Below, piece by piece: positions 44,584-56,936 of a stretch of DNA of 64,000 bases. The notes below the pieces were generated by a model, which saw only the letters and a list, made by a program, of their open reading frames with translations, did no database searches and had not been told where the DNA came from. The translations under genes were made by a program, and so were the position numbers. The stretch comes from Arabidopsis thaliana. Lineage: Eukaryota; Streptophyta; Magnoliopsida; Brassicales; Brassicaceae. The DNA lies in the NCBI RefSeq assembly GCF_000001735.4, contig NC_003074.8, positions 13,578,101 through 13,642,100 of the forward strand, given 5' to 3'. Every line of letters begins with the position of its first letter. Position 1 is the first letter of the stretch.

Positions 44584-46206
44584 AGTCTTTGCTTGCCCTC
44601 AAGCTAATAAGAAGACATAGTTGAAGGAGAGGTTTGAAGGCGGGGACTCAGAACCAAAGCATATGATAGAGCGAATAAAATCAATGTCCAAGTTGGTAGT
44701 TCTAAGATGCGATATGATTGAATTTTACTCAAAAACGTTAGCCATGCCTTGTTATCAATCAATCCGTCTCTTATACTCGACCTACACATGTTTTCAAATC
44801 TACCAATCCCTTTAACATTCATTAGTTCTGGAACGTGAATCAAGCAATGCATCATCAATGAACTCATTTGGCTAAGGTGAAGGTCAGGAGACAAAGATGG
44901 TCCCTCACAAAATAGGCTTAAGTACCAAGGGATCTCTCAAGAATGATTGAGCTTTAGTAGAATGCTTAAGGTAAGTCCCAAGTTATGCATATAGAGATAA
45001 GATCGCATCTACCCAGAGTATAACAATGAAGCTCTAATGGTAATCCCAACTCCAGTCCCAACTTAACTCTACCCTTTGCACTCATGAATCTTTCAAACTT
45101 TTTTTTTTCTTTTTCAAATCATTCTTTTCTTTTCTCTTAACTCTAAGAGAAGCTTTCTCAACACTCTGACACATCTAGCGGATTTGGATTTCTTTAACAA
45201 CTAAGGTTCCTGTTTTTAATCTTTAAAACCAAAGGCTTTTAACCCTTCTTCTTTAGCTAACAAGAACCTCATTCTTTTCTTTAACATTCCCAAAACCTTT
45301 ACTAGATTTTTTTTCTAACTTCTTTTAGCTTACTTCCCCTAGAATTCTTTCCCTTTCCTTATCAACAATGAATTCACCCTTTTCTTTTAAACACATCCCA
45401 ACCCGTGATATAAGCGCCCACCTAGTCCTATCCAGTCCGAAAACGCGAACTAGAACTACATGAGACACTATCTCTGTCGTTACGAACCTAACACTTTCTA
45501 CCAAGCTCAATTGAAATAAGACCTCACAAACACTCACAAGTGATATAGGGCTCGAAAGAAAGTTTAGGTTTTGGTTCGGGTTAACTGCTCTAATAAGGAG
45601 AGTCAGCTACTTGGACTAACAAGAGTGGTTAAAATGAGTAAGAAAATCCAAGTATTTTAGGGTATCCATGAGTTCAAATTCGATGCCAAGACATGATAAT
45701 TCTAAATCAGATTCAAGTTCAAATTGATAGGGAATGGTATCAGATCCAAACAGTGTGGTCGAGTAGAGCAATCTAGGCATGGTGCAGTTTTACTTCAATT
45801 TCAATGACTACGCATCAGACAACTAACAACGAGGGCACTGAGCTTATCTGGTGAACCAAAATGCTTACAAGGCTATCTCATCATTATCCCCTATGCATAT
45901 GCAACAATCCTAAACGAAACACTCTAGACTCGTTCCTAAATGCAATGCAACTACATGAGCACTCTATTTTTGTGAAATCATTTTCTGAAATTTTTCAATT
46001 TTTTTGTTTTTTCCTATGCCTTAGATGAATGCAGACTCAAGATTATATACAATGCAACACACATTGCCTGAGCCCTCCCCCAAACTTAAATCACACAGTC
46101 CACTGTGTGACCAAATTTGGAAGAGAGTACTCAGGACAAAACACATCACAGAAACAAAATAAAAACAAGAGATGGTATATTACAATGGTGGAGTGAGGTG
46201 CATACC
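44584..46206 (-). other. Athila E non-coding 3' region
   Basis: No gene seen. Collinear with the regions in B and D. Holds the hairpin (46092-46109) and second polypurine tract (46072-46088) close to the ORF-1 end. Confidence 0.72.
46072..46109 (-). other. Hairpin plus second polypurine tract, Athila E
   Basis: CACACAG and CTGTGTG form a perfect 7-bp stem with a 4-nt loop (46092-46109). The minus strand continues ATTTAAGTTTGGGGGAGG. Confidence 0.7.
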
Positions 46207-46400
46207 TCAGTGGAAGAAGGAGCAGAGTTGGTCGTCAATAGCTGCCTGTGATTGCTCCCAGGCCATCGAAGAATCTCCCAGTTGTGTCTCAGCTTCCCCC
46301 TAGGGGTACTCGACCTCTGCTCCTTCGTCGCGGCCCGCACCGCTCTGATGATACTCGACCTCTCTTCTTCTGCTGCGGCCAGCACCGTGGTCGAGTGATT
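46207..46400 (-). pseudogene. ORF-1 C-terminal remnant, Athila E
   Basis: Only the last ~65 codons of the ATHILA ORF-1 protein remain (REVEYHQS-like segment, SQAAIDDQL and the final stop at 46209-46207), with frame breaks. The rest of ORF-1 is deleted. About 300 bp of CTCGACC-rich spacer (46400-46700) separate it from the end of pol. Confidence 0.7.
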
Positions 46401-46724
46401 TACTGACATGGAGAAGTTTTGATTGCACCACTCGCTATACTCGATCACATCGTCATTCAGTCCCTGTAGGGTGTGGTCGAGTGATTTCATGGGGTGGAGA
46501 AACCAGAACAATGTCGAGTATCCTTGATTGCTCTTTGGTCGAGTGTATTGCTGTTCCCTCAAAGCCAGAATCTATTTCCGTCAGCTCTTCATACTTATCG
46601 CCTGAAAACACTAACAAGATGCATCAAAAACAACAAGAAAAATTAAAGATATGTACAAAGATAGGCATGGGACTTCCTCCCAAGTGAGCTTGTTTTAGGT
46701 CTCTAGCTTGACTCTTCATACTCA

Positions 46725-48145
46725 TTAGGCGTTTATAGGCTCATCCAAAGGAACAGAAGTTCCTTCTGGAATAAACTGATCTATCATGTATTTCTTGAGC
46801 CGTTGTCCATTGACTGTGAAGTCTCCATTCTTTCCAGCTAGAGTGATAGCACCATAAGGTCGGACTGCAGTAACAGAGAAAGGACCAGACCATCTAGACT
46901 TGAGCTTGCCTGGAAAAAGCCTCAAGCGAGAGTTGAACAGCAACACTTGATCACCAACCTTAAAATCTCTTGAGACTATCTTCTTGTCATGGAAAGACTT
47001 GGTTCGCTCCTTGTAGATTTTGGAACTCTCATAAGCTTCTAAGCGAATCTCGTTGAGATCGTTCAGTTGGATCAATCGCTTCTCCTTGGCGGTTTTAATG
47101 CCAAAGTTCAGGAGTTTAACTGCCCACATGGCTTTATACTCGAGTTCAACAGGCAAATGACAGGATTTTCCATAGAGGAGGTTGAAAGGAGTCGTTCCAA
47201 TAGGGGTCTTGAAGGCTGTTCTGTAAGCCCATAGTGCGTCATCGAGCTTAGTAGACCAATCTTTCCTTGTAATTCCCATTGTTTTCTCTAAAATTGCTTT
47301 TATCTCCCTGTTGGAGATTTCCACCTGCCCGCTCGTCTGTGGATGATAAGGAGTGGCTACCTTGTGCTTTACTCCATGCTTCTTCAAAAGGTTCTCAAAA
47401 ACCTTGTTGATAAAATGTTTCCCTCCGTCACTGATCACAACTCTCGGGACTCCAAATCTAGGGAAGATAATTGTCTTGAACAGCTTTAGCACAACTCTAG
47501 CATCATTGGTGGGGCTGGCTATGGCTTCCACCCAATTGATACATAGTCTACTACGACCAGTATGTACTTGTTCCCGTAAGAAAAAGGAAACGGACCCATA
47601 AAATCAATTCCCCAAACGTCAAAGATCTCAACTTCTAAGATCGGATTCTGAGGCATCTCATTCCTTCTGCTGATGTTCCCTTTCCTTTGACATGAGTCAC
47701 ATTTCGAGATAAATTCCTGAGCATCCTTAAACATTGTCGTCCACCAAAAACCAGCTTGCAAGATTTTTGACACTGTCTTGAACGTTGCAAAGTGGCAACC
47801 ATAGGCGGACCCATGGTAGTGCAGTAGGATGCCTTCGATTTCGTCTTCTGAAACGCATCTCCTGTAGATCTTATCCTTGCAGAGTGTGTAGAGATAAGGT
47901 TTGTCCCACTAGAAGTGGTTAATGTCCTTGAAGAACTTCTTCTTCTCATAGCTCGACAAATTCGGAGGCTCTTCACCACTAACCAAGTAGTTGACGTGAT
48001 CAGCATACCACAAAAGCTTTTCTTCAATTGCACATACTTGATCGAGTGATTTCCGAATTTGAGCACTCTCGTTAAGTTGCTGAATTGCCATTAGCTGTTC
48101 TTCTGGCATGGAATCGTCAATAGGGACCTCGTCTTCAATTCTCAT
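46725..48145 (-). pseudogene. Athila integrase, copy E
   Basis: The zinc-binding module lies at about 47850-47690 (HCHGSAYGCHFATFKT, then KCDSCQRKGN). The catalytic core has D in [14 protein letters not shown] in [10 protein letters not shown] and E in [15 protein letters not shown], so D,D35E is complete. Plant Athila-type motifs [19 protein letters not shown] and [17 protein letters not shown] follow. The C-terminal domain has [19 protein letters not shown] and [11 protein letters not shown], ending PLDEPINA at 46725. A one- or two-base deletion near 47525 shifts the frame, and a TAG lies near 47910. The upstream part (48145-47909) is a pre-integrase linker. This enzyme would insert Athila cDNA; as it stands it is broken in two. 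Confidence 0.88.
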
Positions 48146-48181
48146 TCTAGTTAGATGATCAGCTACACCGTTTTAAATTCC

Positions 48182-49891
48182 CTACTTATCAATTATCTCC
48201 ATATCAAACTCTTGGAGCAATAAGATCCATCTCAACAGCCTAGGTTTGGTATCCTTCTTCGCGTATATATGCCTCAGAGCAGCATGATCAGTGTAGACTG
48301 TCACCTTAGAGCCGACTAGGTAGCTTCTAAATTTTTCGAATGCAAATACCACAGCTAGCAGTTCCTTCTCTGTAGTGGCATACCTTACCTGTGCATCATC
48401 CATCGTTCTTCTCGCGTAGTATATCACATGCAACGTTTTATCAATCCTCTGGCCCAAAACTGCTCCTACTGCATAATCTGAAGCATCGCACATGATCTCG
48501 AATGGGAAGTCCCAGTTTGGAGCTTGGACTATTGGGGCCGTGACCAAAGCTTCCTTGATTAACTTAAAGGCTGTCAAACATTCTTCATCAAATGTAAACT
48601 CGGCTTCCTTGCACAGTAGTCTTGTGAGCGGTCTTGCCAACTTGGAGAAATCCTTGATGAATCTTTTGTAAAACCCTGCATGTCCAAGAAAACTCCTGAT
48701 GTCCTTGACAGTCTTTGGTGGCTATAACTACATCATCACGTCAACCTTAGCCTTATCAACCTCTATCCCCTCCTCAGAAATTTCGTGCCCCAAAACGATG
48801 CCTTCTCTAACCATGAAATGGCATTTCTCCGAGTTCAGCACCAGGTTTGTCTCTGCACATCTTTTGAGTACCCTTCATAGGTTCAACAAACACGAGGAGA
48901 AGGAAGAGCCATACACAGAAAAATCATCCATGAATACCTCTACCATCTCCTATATCAAATCCGAGAAAATGGAAGTCAACCACCGCTGAAAAGTAGCAGG
49001 TGCATTACAGAGACCGAAAGGCATACGCTTGTAAGCAAAGGTCCCATAAGGACAAGTAAAAGTAGTTTTCTCTTGGTCATTTGGGTGAATAGGGATTTGA
49101 AAAAATCCGCTATAGCCATCCAACAAGCAATAGTAAGGATGGTTTGCTAATCTTTCTAGCATTTGATCAATGAAGGGCAATGGGAAATGGTCTTTTCTAG
49201 AGGCAGCATTTAACTTCCTATAGTCAATACACATCCTATGTCGAGTTATAGTCCTAGTGGGTATCAGTTCATCTTTAGCATTTTTAACAACTGTCATACC
49301 TCCCTTTTTAGGAACGCAGTGAACTGGAGATACCCAAGTGCTATCAGAGATAGGGTAAATAACCCCAGCATCTAATAGTTTAAGTATCTCCTTTTTCACA
49401 ACCTCTTTCAAGTTTGGATTTAATCTCCTTTGAGGTTCAATGCTAGAGTAGGATTCATTTTCAAGATGGATTCTATGGGTGCACAAGGTGGGTGAAATCC
49501 CCTTAATATCATCTAACGAATATCCTATAGCTTTCCTATACTTCTTGAGCTCAGTTATCAGCAGGTTTACTTGATCAGCAGTTAGCTCATCATTCACTAT
49601 GACAGGATAAGTAGAGTTTAGTCCAAGAAAAACGTACCTTAGCCCTTTTGGTAGCGGTTTCAAATCTACTTTGGGTGCCTTGAGTTCAGACCAGTCATCG
49701 GATACTAAGTTGGCTTCAGAGGAGGGGTTGTGGTCGAGTAGTTCGGTCGAGTACACTGAATGGACTGTTAGTCGAGTGATGTGGTCAAGTATATATTCCT
49801 TCCTTGCTCTTTCACCCAAATCTTCATATTCTCCTGGATTCTCAACTGCTTTGTGTTCATCTAACAGCTTCTGGTACCCTAGAGTCTCCAA
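48182..49891 (-). pseudogene. Athila reverse transcriptase-RNase H, copy E
   Basis: One frame with several nonsense codons. RT motifs in order: YPISDSTWVSPVHCVPKKGG, RMCIDYRKLNAASRKDHFPL, CLLDGYSGFFQIPIHP, TFAYKRMPFGLCNAPATFQR and the catalytic box EVFMDDFSVYG at about 48945-48905. A TAG at 48952-48950 lies just before that box, and further stops lie near 48870 and 48725. The fingers, palm and connection continue through KCHFMV and [20 protein letters not shown]. RNase H (48560-48200) shows [34 protein letters not shown] and [11 protein letters not shown]. The N-terminal part (49891-49500) is the protease-RT linker. Complete in length, inactive by nonsense codons. Confidence 0.88.
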
Positions 49892-49906
49892 ATGTAAATC
49901 TCCTTC

Positions 49907-50813
49907 TTAGCTATCCTTTGTTAGAGCACTCTGTTGATGATCTGTTTCTCTTAGCTCTTCTAGCATTTCGTCAGCTAACATATCCATCTCTTCAATCCAG
50001 AAAACATTTCCTTCTATTGTAGGTTTCTTCATGGTGTTGGTGATATCGAAGGTCATCTTGAGATCTCTCCCGAGGTTAAGATCGATCTTTCCCTTCTTAA
50101 CATCAATGATAGCTCCGACTGTAGCTAAAAATGTTCTTCCCAATATCAAAGGGTCTTTAGGTTCTTCATCCATTTCTAGAACCACAAAGTCTGTAGGTAC
50201 TTCGACCACGCCTTTCATGACTGGTAAGTCTTCCAGGAGACCATGGGGAATTCTAACAGATCTGTCAGCCAGGACCAGGGATATTTGTTTGTGTGAAACC
50301 AGAGATATCATTCCTTAGTCTCGCAGTCCAGGAGTTTGAGAACAACTTAGCCAAGAAGGCTTTCTTGCAGTCATTCCTGGAGGTGATAGAGCCTTGAGGA
50401 AGCGATTTTTCCCACTGATGGGCTTTGTCTCCAAGAGAGAATGGAAACAATCTGAGCTTGAAGTCATCCTCACTAACTCCATTGATCTTTGTTAGGCTGC
50501 AGAGCCTATCAAACTCGTCCAGGTGATCGAGTGGATCCTCCATAGGGAGGCCGTGGAAGTTGTTGCTCTGAACCATGGCAATGAGACCGCTATTGATCTC
50601 AAAGTTGTTGTTCTGCACTGGTGGAGGCACGGATCCATTACGCTGATTGTGGTTGCGTGGTGCATCGCCTGCACCTATGTTGTTTGGTTGCACTTGCTCA
50701 TCTACAACTGTAGCCATTGTGTCTGTTTCTGTCTGTGTTCTGAGTTGGCGTGCAATACGGTCGATATTATCGTTGAACAGGAGATTCTGATTTCCTCGTG
50801 ACCGTGTTTGCAT
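49907..50813 (-). pseudogene. Athila gag N-terminus fused to protease remnant, copy E
   Basis: Starts at ATG 50813 ([16 protein letters not shown]) and reads about 175 gag residues ([50 protein letters not shown]). At about 50283 it jumps, with a change of frame, to the C-terminal half of the protease ([39 protein letters not shown]). The deletion removes the rest of gag, the Q/N/P-rich linker and the protease active site. The protease part ends at a TAG (49909-49907) just before the RT linker. Confidence 0.85.
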
Positions 50814-50857
50814 ACAACGAGTACCAACTGATGAAGCTAGTGATAGAAATCCTCAAG

Positions 50858-52146
50858 CAACAGGTTTAACAACAAATCAATTCACTCCCGTGATAGAAAT
50901 CCTCAAGCAAAGCTAGCCCAGACTAATTCCCATTAACGGAATTTAACTATGCAGGCAATAAGAACAGACTGATAAAGTCAATAAACGCTCTAAACGGCCA
51001 ATCCCTTGGGATAGAGACGCATATCTCAGGAACTAGTGGATCAAGCATTCCATCGAACACCTTCTAGGTGCGGGAATGCTTGAGATCGAATTCCAGTTGA
51101 TCAGAAAGAAATAAGCAGTAAACGCAACTAGTCCTGAAGGGATTCAATCAATTCTAAAACTTAACCATTATACAGACTACGAATTCCACAACTACTCTAT
51201 CCCATCCCTAAGAATTCTAAGTCACTACTCAGACAACATGCTCAAAGACATAAACGCAGATAAATGATAATATTGCATAAGTAAAGAGATAAAGAGTAGA
51301 GAAACAAGATGACAGATGAAATCAAATGCGGAATCTGAATAACTTGGAAAAATCTCGAATTACTGGTTGCAGAAGCAAAAGCGGCGCAGCAGAGTAAAAC
51401 AGAAAATAAAACTGAAGCAAAAACTCAATGTCGACTAGATGTCTCAGGACAGAACCCTAAGACATCTATTTATACAAAACGAAATAAAATGATAGTAGAC
51501 AGGCCAATAACCTAATCCCCGGCCCATAGAATGATAATGGGCCGAGATGGGCTTCGTGATCCGATGGAGGTCCAGGCCGCTTCCAAACACTTTGTTTTCT
51601 CCTCTTCTCTTCCTTGTGCTCAGCTTGTCTGGTTGAGTGCGGATTTGAGTAGACTGTGAAGACGTGATCGAGTGTCCGGTCGAGTGATGGTGATGGTGGT
51701 GAGTGATGATACTCGACCAGGGGGTCGAGTAACTTGGTAGAGTGAATGGCCGAGTGTGGTCAGGTGGTGTGGCGAAGTGATACTCGACCAGGGGGTTGAG
51801 TGGCATCATCGAGTGGCCTGAGCTGAGGATACTCGACCAGGGGGTCGAGTAGATGGGAAGAATGGCTCCAAAGTTACTCGACTTGGGGTCGAGTATGGTG
51901 CTGGATGCACAGGACCTGGTGGTCGAGTATGTCTTCTAGGTCTGGCTCGTTTCTTCCAATTTGCTCGCAAACAGCTCCAAATCACCTGAAAACAAATCAG
52001 AAATGCAATATGTATGCAAAGCTATCCTAATCATGCAAAGTATGCAAGAATGATGAGAAATGATATAAAACAGTGATGAATGATACAAAACTGGACTCAA
52101 AACGATGATGAATGGACACTGAAAACATGCAAATTATAGACATATA
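50858..52146 (-). repeat. Athila E 5' LTR, U5 end missing
   Basis: Pairs with 43290-44569 with few differences. Starts TATATG (one base lost from TGATATG). TATAAATA box at 51467-51474. The U5 end, primer site and leader are deleted. A 20-bp filler copy (50841-50860) of LTR sequence at 50891-50910 sits at the break. Confidence 0.85.
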
Positions 52147-52160
52147 ACTCCCCTAAACTT
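52147..52160 (-). other. Polypurine tract of Athila F
   Basis: Minus strand AAGTTTAGGGGAGT. It lies directly against copy E's 5' LTR instead of its own LTR; the separated LTR is at 42715. Confidence 0.8.
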
Positions 52161-53511
52161 AGTCTTTGCTTCCCCTCAAGCAAACAATTAAGAACAAGCT
52201 GGTGGTGAGGTTTGAAAGCGGGGACTTATAGCCAAAGCACCTGATAAACCATATGAAATCAATGTCCAAATTGATAGTTCTAAGCTGCAATATGATCGAA
52301 TTCTACTCAAAAACGTTAGCCATGCCTTGTTATTAATCAATCTGACTCATATGCTCGACCTACACATGCTTTCAAATCTACCAATCCCTTTAACATTCAT
52401 TAGTTCTGGAACGTGAATCAAGCAATGCATCATCAATGAACTCATTTGGCTAAGGTAAAAGGTCAAGAGACAAAGATTGTCCCTTACAGAATAGGCTTCA
52501 GTAACAGGGGATCTCTCAAAAAATGATTAAGCTTTAGTAGATTGCTAAAGGTAAGTCCCAAGCTATGCATATAGAGATAAGATCCCATCTACCCAGAGTA
52601 TATCAAATGAAGCTCTAATGGTAATCCCATCTCCAATCCCAATATAAAAACCTAACTCTACCCTTTGCATTCATGAATCCTTTATGCCCTTTTTCTAATC
52701 ATTCTTTTCTTTTCTCTTAACTCTAGGAGAAGATTTCTCAACACTTTGATACATCTAGCGGATTTGGATCTCTTTAACAACTAAGGTTCCTGTTTTTAGC
52801 ATTTTAAAACCGAGGGCTTTTGCCCATCTTCAATAGCTAACAAGAACTCTTTCTTTTCTTTACAAATCCCAAAACCTTTACTAGATTTTTTCTGCTTCTT
52901 TAGCTTACCTTACCTAGAGTCTTTTACCTTTTCTCATCAGAAAATCCAAGTATTTTAGGGTATCCATGAGTTCAAATTTGATGCAAACATGACAATTAAA
53001 GATCAGATTCAGGTTCATATTGATAGGGAATGGTATCAGATCATGACAGTGTGGTCGACTAGAGCAATCTAGGCATGGTTCAGTTTTATTTCTAATTCAT
53101 TGACTACGCAACAGACAACTAGCAAAGAGGGCACTAAGTTTATCCGGTGAACCAAAATGCTTACAAGGCTATCTCATCATTATCCCCTATGCATATGCAA
53201 AAATCCTAAATGAAACACTCTAGACTCGATCCTAAATGTAATGCAACTACATAAACATTCTTTTTTTTGTGAAATCATTTCTGAAATTTTTCAAAATTTT
53301 TTTGGTTTTTCTATGCCTTAGATGTATGCGGACTAAAAAATATACACAATGCAATACACACTTCCTGAGCCCTCCCCAAAACTTAAATCACACAGTCCAC
53401 TGTGTGGATAAACTTGGAAGAGAGTACCCAGGACAAATCCATTCACAGAAACAAAATAAAGAACAAATCACAAGAGATGATATAATACAATGGTGAAGTG
53501 AGGCGCTTACC
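52161..53511 (-). other. Athila F non-coding 3' region, with internal deletion
   Basis: No gene seen. Collinear with D and E, but about 290 bp are missing at about 52939 (CTTTTCTCATCA joined to GAAAATCCAAG). Contains the hairpin (53389-53406) and second polypurine tract (53370-53386, one G shorter). Confidence 0.72.
53370..53406 (-). other. Hairpin plus second polypurine tract, Athila F
   Basis: The same CACACAG/CTGTGTG stem as copy E (53389-53395 with 53400-53406). The minus strand continues ATTTAAGTTTTGGGGAGG. Confidence 0.68.
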
Positions 53512-55694
53512 TCAGTCGAAGAATGAACGAAGTCGGTCGTCAATGGCTGCTTGTGATTGCTCCCTGGCCATAGACGAACCGCCCTGTTCCGTATCAGCTC
53601 CAGTAGGTGGGTACTCGACCTCCTCAGCTCTGTGGCGGCCATCACCGCTCTGAGGATACTCGACCTCTCTTCTTCATGTAAACTACGAGAATGCAGAAGT
53701 CGTCTACCCTTGTTGTTAGATTGAGTGAGTGTGGTCCTCCTCTTCCTCCCAGATTCATGAGGCTCGAATGATGAATGCCTCGCAGGGACATGCAGAATCT
53801 CCTGCTCTCTAGGCTCAGGTTTGCGCCGAATTGGCTCGGGCGCGTCATATCTCCTCGAAGGCATGTCCTGAGGGAGCTGTCCCTGTGGAATAGCTGTAGT
53901 GGAAGTGGAGCAGCTGATCTTATCCTTCAGAAACTTGATAGCCCTGAGGCACTTGGCGAGAAACTTATCCTGTTTCTTGCACCACTTCTGCAGCTTGATG
54001 TTATTCCTGTGAGCTTCGCTCAAACTCTTGCTTTCCCTCGCTGGAAGTATATGCTCACTGAAATGATACATGCTCGTGTCAAACTCCGCCTAATCTATGT
54101 CATCTGTCTCATCAACATCTTCTGTTATAGCTCCTTCGGTGTGACTAATCTCCTCAGTTGGCAGACTGCCCTCGAAATAAAGATCTTCAAGCGCAGGCTT
54201 GAAGTCAATGTTCCTGCCCTCAAGAATCCTAGTAGCATCAATGTAGGGGAGAAGAATGTTGGCGATTCTAATCGATGAATGCTCGAACCTGTAGCGGTGA
54301 AAGTCGCTAGCCATGTCAAACTCCAAGAACTCACATCGGCGCAAGTGATCCAAGTCCATCATTCTCGGTGCTAACCCTGGTTCCTTAAGCGGTACTCCAC
54401 AAGCTTCCAGAATTGGCGTCACAACGCCATCCATGCATAGTGCTCCTGTCACCTTATTCTTGTCGTTCGTCAACGCCCACTTCCTATATCCACACAGGTG
54501 GATCAACAGAGGCATGACTAGTGGTGCGTTGTTGAGATCGCCTCTCAAGACATTCTTTCCCTTTGTACAGCAGAGAATCCCTGTAAGCGCGGAATCTATC
54601 ATCTCCATGTCCGTGTTAGACACGGTGCATGTAGACTCCCTAGAGTAAAAAACGTTGGCAACCGAGCGGTGAAAGTAGCGGATCACAGGACTCCGGATTT
54701 GGTTGCTTTTGGACCGCGCCAAGTTTAGCGGTAAATTATTCCCAATAGTAGCCCACAAATCCTTAAGCTCTTCCCTGTCAAACCTGGTTTTGGTTCCCTT
54801 TCCACTAGGGAAACAAAACAGTTCTTCCAACTTCTTGATCGAAAGCTGATACCACTGTTCATCCATTGAGAACGTCAAGAACCCTAACCCTAAACCCTAA
54901 ACCCTAAACCCTAAACCCTAAACCCTAAACCCTAAACCCTAAACCCTAAACCCTAAACCCTAAACCCTAAACCCTAAACCCTAAACCCTAAACCCTAAAC
55001 CCTAAACCCTAAACCCTAAACCCTAAACCCTAAACCCTAAACCCTAAACCCTAAACCCTAAACCCTAAACCCTAAACCCTAAACCCTAAACCCTAAACCT
55101 TAAACCCTAAACCCTAAACCCTAAACCCTAAACCCTAAACCCTAAACCCTAAACCCTAAACCCTAAACCCTAAACCCTAAACTCAATGTATGTGAGTCCC
55201 TCATACATCTCCACTTGCAGTGTGGAAAGAAACTCGATTGTCTCCTCCTTATAGGAAGCGTAAGAGTAAGACATGAGTGTTTCCAGATGCCACTTCTCGA
55301 ACAGATGCTGCACGTCCTCCAGTAACCCCAGCTGGGCTAAAGTCTCATAGTAGGGATACCTCGTTCCCCATAAATCATTCATCTCAAAGAATCTGATATA
55401 CTCCTCCACTGTAACCTATTCGGGTTTGTTCAGTAGCTTCGTCTTCTTGCACCATGACTTTGGCTCATACTCAGTTTTGATGTCCTCATCAATCAGCTCA
55501 TATCTACTGGGCATCGCTCTCTTCCCTCTGGTGATTTCTGCTCTTCTCTGATTACGTCGAGCAGAGGAGCGTTGAAATTCATCCCTGAAGCTCTCGTAAA
55601 CATGTTCCTCTCTCTCCGGTCTAGAGGACCAGGACTCAGCTTCATCCACATTATAATCAGGATCCATAGAGGATTCTCGACTGTAGTTACTCAT
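53512..55694 (-). pseudogene. ATHILA ORF-1 family protein, copy F, interrupted by telomeric repeats
   Basis: Start ATG 55694 (MSNYSRESSMDPDYNVDEAE), natural stop at 53514-53512. Apart from the insert, most of the family is present: LAQLGLLEDVQHLFEKWHLE, IKKLEELFCFPSGKG, SNQIRSPVIRYFHRS and VVTPILEACGVPLKEPG. A TAG near 55410 and a further stop near 54090 break the frame. At 55181-54882 a CCCTAAA array of about 300 bp replaces a dozen bases just before GLGFLTF. It belongs to a different ORF-1 subtype than B and D. Confidence 0.87.
54882..55181 (+). repeat. Interstitial telomeric repeat (CCCTAAA)n, about 43 units
   Basis: About 300 bp of the Arabidopsis-type telomere heptamer, nearly pure: one CCTTAAA variant near 55098 and one CCCTAAC unit at the left end. 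It lies inside the ORF-1 pseudogene of Athila F. The bordering gene sequence itself reads TTAGGGTTC on the minus strand. Confidence 0.98.
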
Positions 55695-56936
55695 GATCAA
55701 ACCTGTAAACAATTGAAACTCAAAGATAAACGTTAATAAGTTAGTCTCAACAAAACCAAAAACACAAACCAACACAGTAAACCGGTCGAGTGATGTAATC
55801 GAGTAAACCTTCGTTTAATTTTTTTTTTTTTTTCTTTTCTTTCGGTTGATCAAGTGATTTCGTACGACCGAGTGAAGTTCGTTTCGTGGTAAGAGTGATG
55901 CGTAGGTCGAGTGGTGAGCTTGAAGAGGAGGAGATATGGTGATGCGGTTTGAAAGAGGTTAAGTGAAAATGGAGGAGCGGTGATTCGAGTGATTGTGGTG
56001 GTTGAGAGGCGAGGTGAGCTGAATGATTCCTCGGTTGCGAATGTGAGAAGAGAAGACGCGATCGAGTGAAGAGGCGATGAAGAAGTTTATTATGAGGGAT
56101 CGAGTGAAGTGGAGCTCACGGAAGAAGAGAAGATGGTGGTGGCTTTGGTGAAGAGGTGAGTTGCCGCAATCGAGTGGTTGTGAGCTTGGAGGTCGAGTGA
56201 TTAAAACGAACACTTGAAGACTTGAATTGCAATGAGCGACGATGGGAGATGAGAGAGTTGCGAAAAGTTTGGTGTGTGGAGAAAGATGTTGAGGTCGAGT
56301 ATATGAAGAGGATGGTGAGGAGGTCGAGTGGATGAGAGTATGAGAGTTGGGTTGTTGGTTGTAATGAATGAGGAGGGATGGGGTCGAGTTAATAGGTGTG
56401 GAGGAGATAACGAGGTCGAGTAAGTGATAGGTGTGGGATGGGGATGGCGTCGAGGTTGAGTGGAGATAGGATAAGGTGAGGGGGTCGAGTGGTTGTGAGA
56501 AGAAAGAGTTGGATTTCTTGTCTGTTGGTTAGGAGCGTGGGAGACATAGGGTGCAGCAGTGGGTCCCTCGTCTGTCTCCTTATTCTAAATTATTATTCTT
56601 TCTTCACTAGGAAAGTCTCAGGAAATCCAACAATCTTCTGTAAACTTAATAAACTTCCTGTAAGAACTTGTAGCTTCTGTTGGTCGAGTGAAATGATGAT
56701 TTAAAAGTTTTAGATTTTAAACACTCAACCAATGTACTCGGTCCCTAGGCCGTCTGTAGAGTAAAAGTTTTGAATTTTTACTCTAGCTTTACGTTATTCC
56801 TCTGTTCCTGAGAACCACAAACACAACTAAAATAAATCAAAAATAACAAGAAAGTAAAAATTATTTACAAGGATAATCATGGGACTTCCTCCCAAGTGAG
56901 TTTGTTTAAAGTCTCTAGCTTGACTCCTCACACTTA
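55695..56936 (-). other. Spacer between gag-protease and ORF-1, copy F
   Basis: No gene seen. Sense strand has GTTTACAG 10 bp before the ORF-1 ATG. Many GGTCGAG/CTCGACC heptamers (55790-56480), a T-run at 55819-55836, CTGAGAACCACAAACACAA near 56807, and the conserved CTTCCTCCCAAGTGAG block near 56885. Confidence 0.7.

Larger units (their letters stand above)
42722..52146 (-). mobile_element. Athila copy E, nested in F, retains pol
   Basis: Minus-strand order: 5' LTR lacking its U5 end (52146-50858), gag N-terminal part fused to a protease remnant, RT-RNase H, integrase, a tail of ORF-1, non-coding region, polypurine tract, complete 3' LTR (44569-42722). The LTRs look near identical over long stretches, so this is probably a more recent insertion than F. 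It is the only copy here with a near-complete Athila pol. Confidence 0.87.
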
